A stretch of DNA of 8,256 nt, taken from positions 1 through 8,256 of the forward strand of contig JAGTRH010000053.1 in assembly GCA_018396795.1 (NCBI GenBank), written 5' to 3'. A model generated the notes under the pieces. The model had not been told where the DNA came from and searched no databases. It worked only from the letters and a program-made list of their open reading frames with translations. The stretch's first letter is position 1; every line of letters starts with the position of its first letter. The DNA comes from Candidatus Bathyarchaeota archaeon. Its GTDB lineage: Archaea > Thermoproteota > Bathyarchaeia > Bathyarchaeales > B26-1. The position numbers and the translations under genes were made by a program. Positions 6,469 to 8,256 of the stretch are shown here, in pieces.

Positions 6469-6990
6469 CTAGAATTTATCTATGGATATTATCTCAGATA
6501 ACGGCTTTCTAGGTCCAGGTTCGTCGAACCCTTCGTCCCTCGGGTAACCGAGCGGTGTTATTGCAACGACATTAACGTCCTTTGGTATACTAAGGATGCT
6601 TTTAACCTCTTCATTGTCAAATGCACCTATCCAGCAGGTTCCCAAGCCCTCCGCCCTGGCTGCCAAAATTAAGTGCGTAAATGCTATTGATACGTCAACG
6701 AGCATGCTTAAGTCGCCCATATATCCGCCCCTATTCCAGTGAATATTGTATCCGCAGGCAACTATCACAATTGGCGCTTCAGCGATAAACATTTGGTTAT
6801 GGCATGCAGCCGCCAACTTCCTCTTTAGTTCCTCATTCTTTACAATTATGAACTTCCATGGTTGGCGGTTCGTTCCCGAAGGGGCTATTCTGGCCGCCTC
6901 TAGAATTCTCATCAAGACTTCATCTGGTATTGGATCAGGCCTATAAGATCTTATACTTCTACGAGTTCTAATCACCTCATAAAAATCCAC
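6469..6990 (-). CDS. Nitroreductase-family FMN oxidoreductase
   Basis: This is a protein of 173 residues with the nitroreductase fold. These are homodimeric FMN enzymes that use NAD(P)H to reduce nitro compounds, quinones or other acceptors. Visible landmarks are RTRRSIRSY (8-16, phosphate-binding arginines), APSGTNRQPW (36-45, flavin-ring and ribityl contacts), GLGTCWIGAF (115-124) and TPLGYP (145-150). It is the short type, with no fused ferredoxin domain, and the physiological substrate cannot be told from sequence. An in-frame GTG at 7026 would add 12 residues (DCITLHGGVNQ..) unlike family N-termini. I chose GTG at 6990 because GGAGGT stands nine bases before it and the family normally begins just before the RRSIR motif. 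It appears to be a single-gene unit, 101 bases after rqcH and 68 bases before GH20. Confidence 0.9.
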   Translation of the reverse strand: MDFYEVIRTRRSIRSYRPDPIPDEVLMRILEAARIAPSGTNRQPWKFIIVKNEELKRKLAAACHNQMFIAEAPIVIVACGYNIHWNRGGYMGDLSMLVDVSIAFTHLILAARAEGLGTCWIGAFDNEEVKSILSIPKDVNVVAITPLGYPRDEGFDEPGPRKPLSEIISIDKF

Positions 6991-6999
6991 TTGATTTAC

Positions 7000-7005
7000 A
7001 CCTCC
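7000..7005 (-). promoter_or_regulatory. Strong ribosome binding site that sets the nitroreductase start at 6990
   Basis: GGAGGT on the minus strand, the best SD in the window, lies nine bases before the GTG at 6990. It would be inside the coding sequence if the GTG at 7026 were used. Confidence 0.7.
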
Positions 7006-7032
7006 ATGTAGCGTGATACAATCCACATTGCG

Positions 7033-7063
7033 AAATAAAGGATCGCGGTTTACACATATATGT
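7033..7063 (-). promoter_or_regulatory. Promoter candidates of the nitroreductase gene
   Basis: Two AT-rich boxes lie in the gap after rqcH. CTTTATTT (7033-7040) is about 47 bases before the GTG at 6990, matching the box-to-start distance of other SD-led genes here. ACATATATGT (7054-7063) is a perfect 10-base palindrome further upstream that could be an alternative TATA box or a regulator half-site. Neither can be preferred with confidence. Confidence 0.35.
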
Positions 7064-7091
7064 TTTGTTTGAAGATGAACGGATCTTATTA

Positions 7092-8256
7092 TTATTTATT
7101 GCTTATGCTTCCCCGACCTAATGGTATGAAGGCTTGGATCTCTTCTAAGGGGATTTTTAGAATCTCTTCACGCTCTTCAGGTGACGCCATATTTGCAAGT
7201 GTTCCTCTTATATCTTTGGCTAGTTTTCCGCTGGTTTCATCACCTGGAATAATCTTCACGTAAAGGTTTGTTTGCTCCGCAATAGCTTCTACAGGCCCGC
7301 CGATAACTCGGGGGCCATCCTTATCTCTTTTAATGCCTATAGCTATTTCAAGCGGGACATTCCTGATGTAGTTTTTGTTTCCATAGATCATGAAGGAGCC
7401 TCTGGGGAGGTATTCCCCTGAAGGTGGGGTTTTACTAACCTGTTCGGGTTTAACCCAGTAGACGTCTATGGCTCTAATCTGCTCCCTCCATGCTCGCGAA
7501 TATGAAGCTGTAAACTGCGCGGCCTCTATGATTGTTTTCTCTGTAGGTTCTTTCCCTTGAGTCTTAACGACAACAAACGGAGACCCAGAGATGTCTGCGT
7601 GAAAGACTATATCGCGGTCTTCCATGTACTTTCGAATTACAGTTTCGTTTGTCGCCGCGTCTCTTCCACCTATGACAAGAAATCCCTCGGACGAAAAGAA
7701 CCATCGGAATTTCTCATACCATTCCTTTCTTCTAGGGATGGGTGGTTTGGAGATAGCCTCAATTTTCTTGGAAGCTTTAGCTTTAACTTCTTCGATTTTT
7801 GCAATCGTTTGTGCAATTGCCTTTTCTATTCCATCGATTTTATCCTCAGCCCTCTTAGCCATTTCATAATATTCCGAAGCGTTTTGTTGCGCTGTCATTT
7901 TAAGGTTTAGGTTAAATTCTTGCCCATCCACCGAAACCTGGAGAGTTAACGTTTCTGGATTAATGCTTACAAAATAGTTAGCTGGAGTGAGAGAACTCTT
8001 CTTTTCTCTAAGCAGCATTTCGATGATTTCATCCCATTTTTTCCCATTTCTCTTCTCATTCATAACTCTACTTATCAAAGTGTCGAGTTCGTATAGGTGA
8101 CTAAATATTATGTCTCCGATTTTGCGGTAGATGTTTGCCTTATCCCTTAGCTCGCTTAAACTTCTCCTTTGTTCTTCAAGGATTCTTTCTAAACTGTCTA
8201 TCTCCCGTTTAGTGGAGTCCTCAATTTCTTCAGCTCCCATCTTAACTGAAGTTTTT
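7092..8256 (-). CDS. rqcH: Ribosome quality control factor RqcH (NEMF/Rqc2/NFACT family), N-terminus cut by window edge
   Basis: The frame is open to the right edge with no stop, so the ATG at 8240 is an internal Met; 387 residues are visible. RqcH binds large ribosomal subunits carrying stalled peptidyl-tRNA and, in bacteria and probably archaea, recruits tRNA-Ala to add C-terminal alanine tails that mark the product for degradation. Visible residues about 6-45 and 120-165 form the coiled-coil middle domain (CC-M), with a beta-rich piece between them (LTPANYFVSINPETLTLQV). The NFACT-R (DUF814) domain spans about 180-310 and includes WFFSSEGFLVIGGRDAATNE, VFHADISG, QVSKTPPSGEYL and GSFMIYGNKNYI, matching NEMF closely. 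The tail of about 75 residues (GPVEAIAEQTN.., IIPGDE.., LGRGS) is typical of archaeal members. Archaeal RqcH is about 650 residues, so the NFACT-N catalytic domain and helix-hairpin-helix part lie outside the window. Confidence 0.94.
   Translation of the reverse strand, partial: KTSVKMGAEEIEDSTKREIDSLERILEEQRRSLSELRDKANIYRKIGDIIFSHLYELDTLISRVMNEKRNGKKWDEIIEMLLREKKSSLTPANYFVSINPETLTLQVSVDGQEFNLNLKMTAQQNASEYYEMAKRAEDKIDGIEKAIAQTIAKIEEVKAKASKKIEAISKPPIPRRKEWYEKFRWFFSSEGFLVIGGRDAATNETVIRKYMEDRDIVFHADISGSPFVVVKTQGKEPTEKTIIEAAQFTASYSRAWREQIRAIDVYWVKPEQVSKTPPSGEYLPRGSFMIYGNKNYIRNVPLEIAIGIKRDKDGPRVIGGPVEAIAEQTNLYVKIIPGDETSGKLAKDIRGTLANMASPEEREEILKIPLEEIQAFIPLGRGSISNK

Noticed and set aside
7557..7910. 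Overlapping plus-strand open frames of 81 and 117 codons opposite rqcH
   Set aside because: They are antisense to well-conserved NFACT-R and coiled-coil coding sequence, and their translations look random.
8238..8240. ATG as the true start of the rqcH-like gene
   Set aside because: The frame stays open upstream to the window edge and the family needs an NFACT-N domain before the coiled coil; there is no SD before this ATG.
1..8256. tRNA, rRNA, CRISPR array, insertion sequence, toxin-antitoxin or defence module
   Set aside because: All gaps between genes are about 100 bases or less, with no cloverleaf-like sequence, spaced repeats, terminal inverted repeats or transposase motifs; the genes are metabolic or translational.

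Overview
This window looks archaeal, most likely from a Thermoproteota-type lineage (Bathyarchaeia-like is my best guess, from gene content only). The evidence is an Ard1/NatA-type N-terminal acetyltransferase very close to the Sulfolobus protein, an RqcH with the archaeal C-terminal extension, gatC-gatA, AT-rich TATA-like boxes upstream of the genes, and a mixture of Shine-Dalgarno (SD)-led and apparently leaderless starts, including GTG and TTG. All genes lie on the minus strand, so the transcription order runs from high to low coordinates. Coding density is high, every intergenic gap is about 100 bases or less, and I see no tRNA, rRNA, CRISPR array or insertion sequence.

In transcription order: (1) the C-terminal 387 residues of RqcH/NEMF, a ribosome-associated quality control factor, with its N-terminus beyond the right edge; (2) a short FMN nitroreductase-family protein, whose start is better placed at 6990 than further upstream; (3) a cytoplasmic family 20 glycoside hydrolase behind a TATA box spaced for leaderless translation; (4) a DUF2088/LarA-fold protein that lacks the residues that hold the nickel-pincer cofactor in lactate racemase; (5) an Ard1-like N-acetyltransferase; (6-7) gatC and gatA, two subunits of the tRNA-dependent amidotransferase, without gatB beside them; (8) a uroporphyrinogen-decarboxylase-fold (UroD-like) protein running off the left edge.

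Functionally the window mixes protein-synthesis housekeeping (rqcH, ard1, gatCA) with metabolic genes of uncertain substrate (nitroreductase, GH20, LarA-like, UroD-like). The genes from 4652 down to 1071 are tightly spaced (gaps of 43, 16 and 7 bases) and may be co-transcribed. I found no clear multi-gene system that is undescribed. The best leads are the LarA-fold protein without its cofactor ligands, the archaeal intracellular GH20, and a near-identical T-run/TATA element in two separate intergenic gaps that could both end one gene and start the next.
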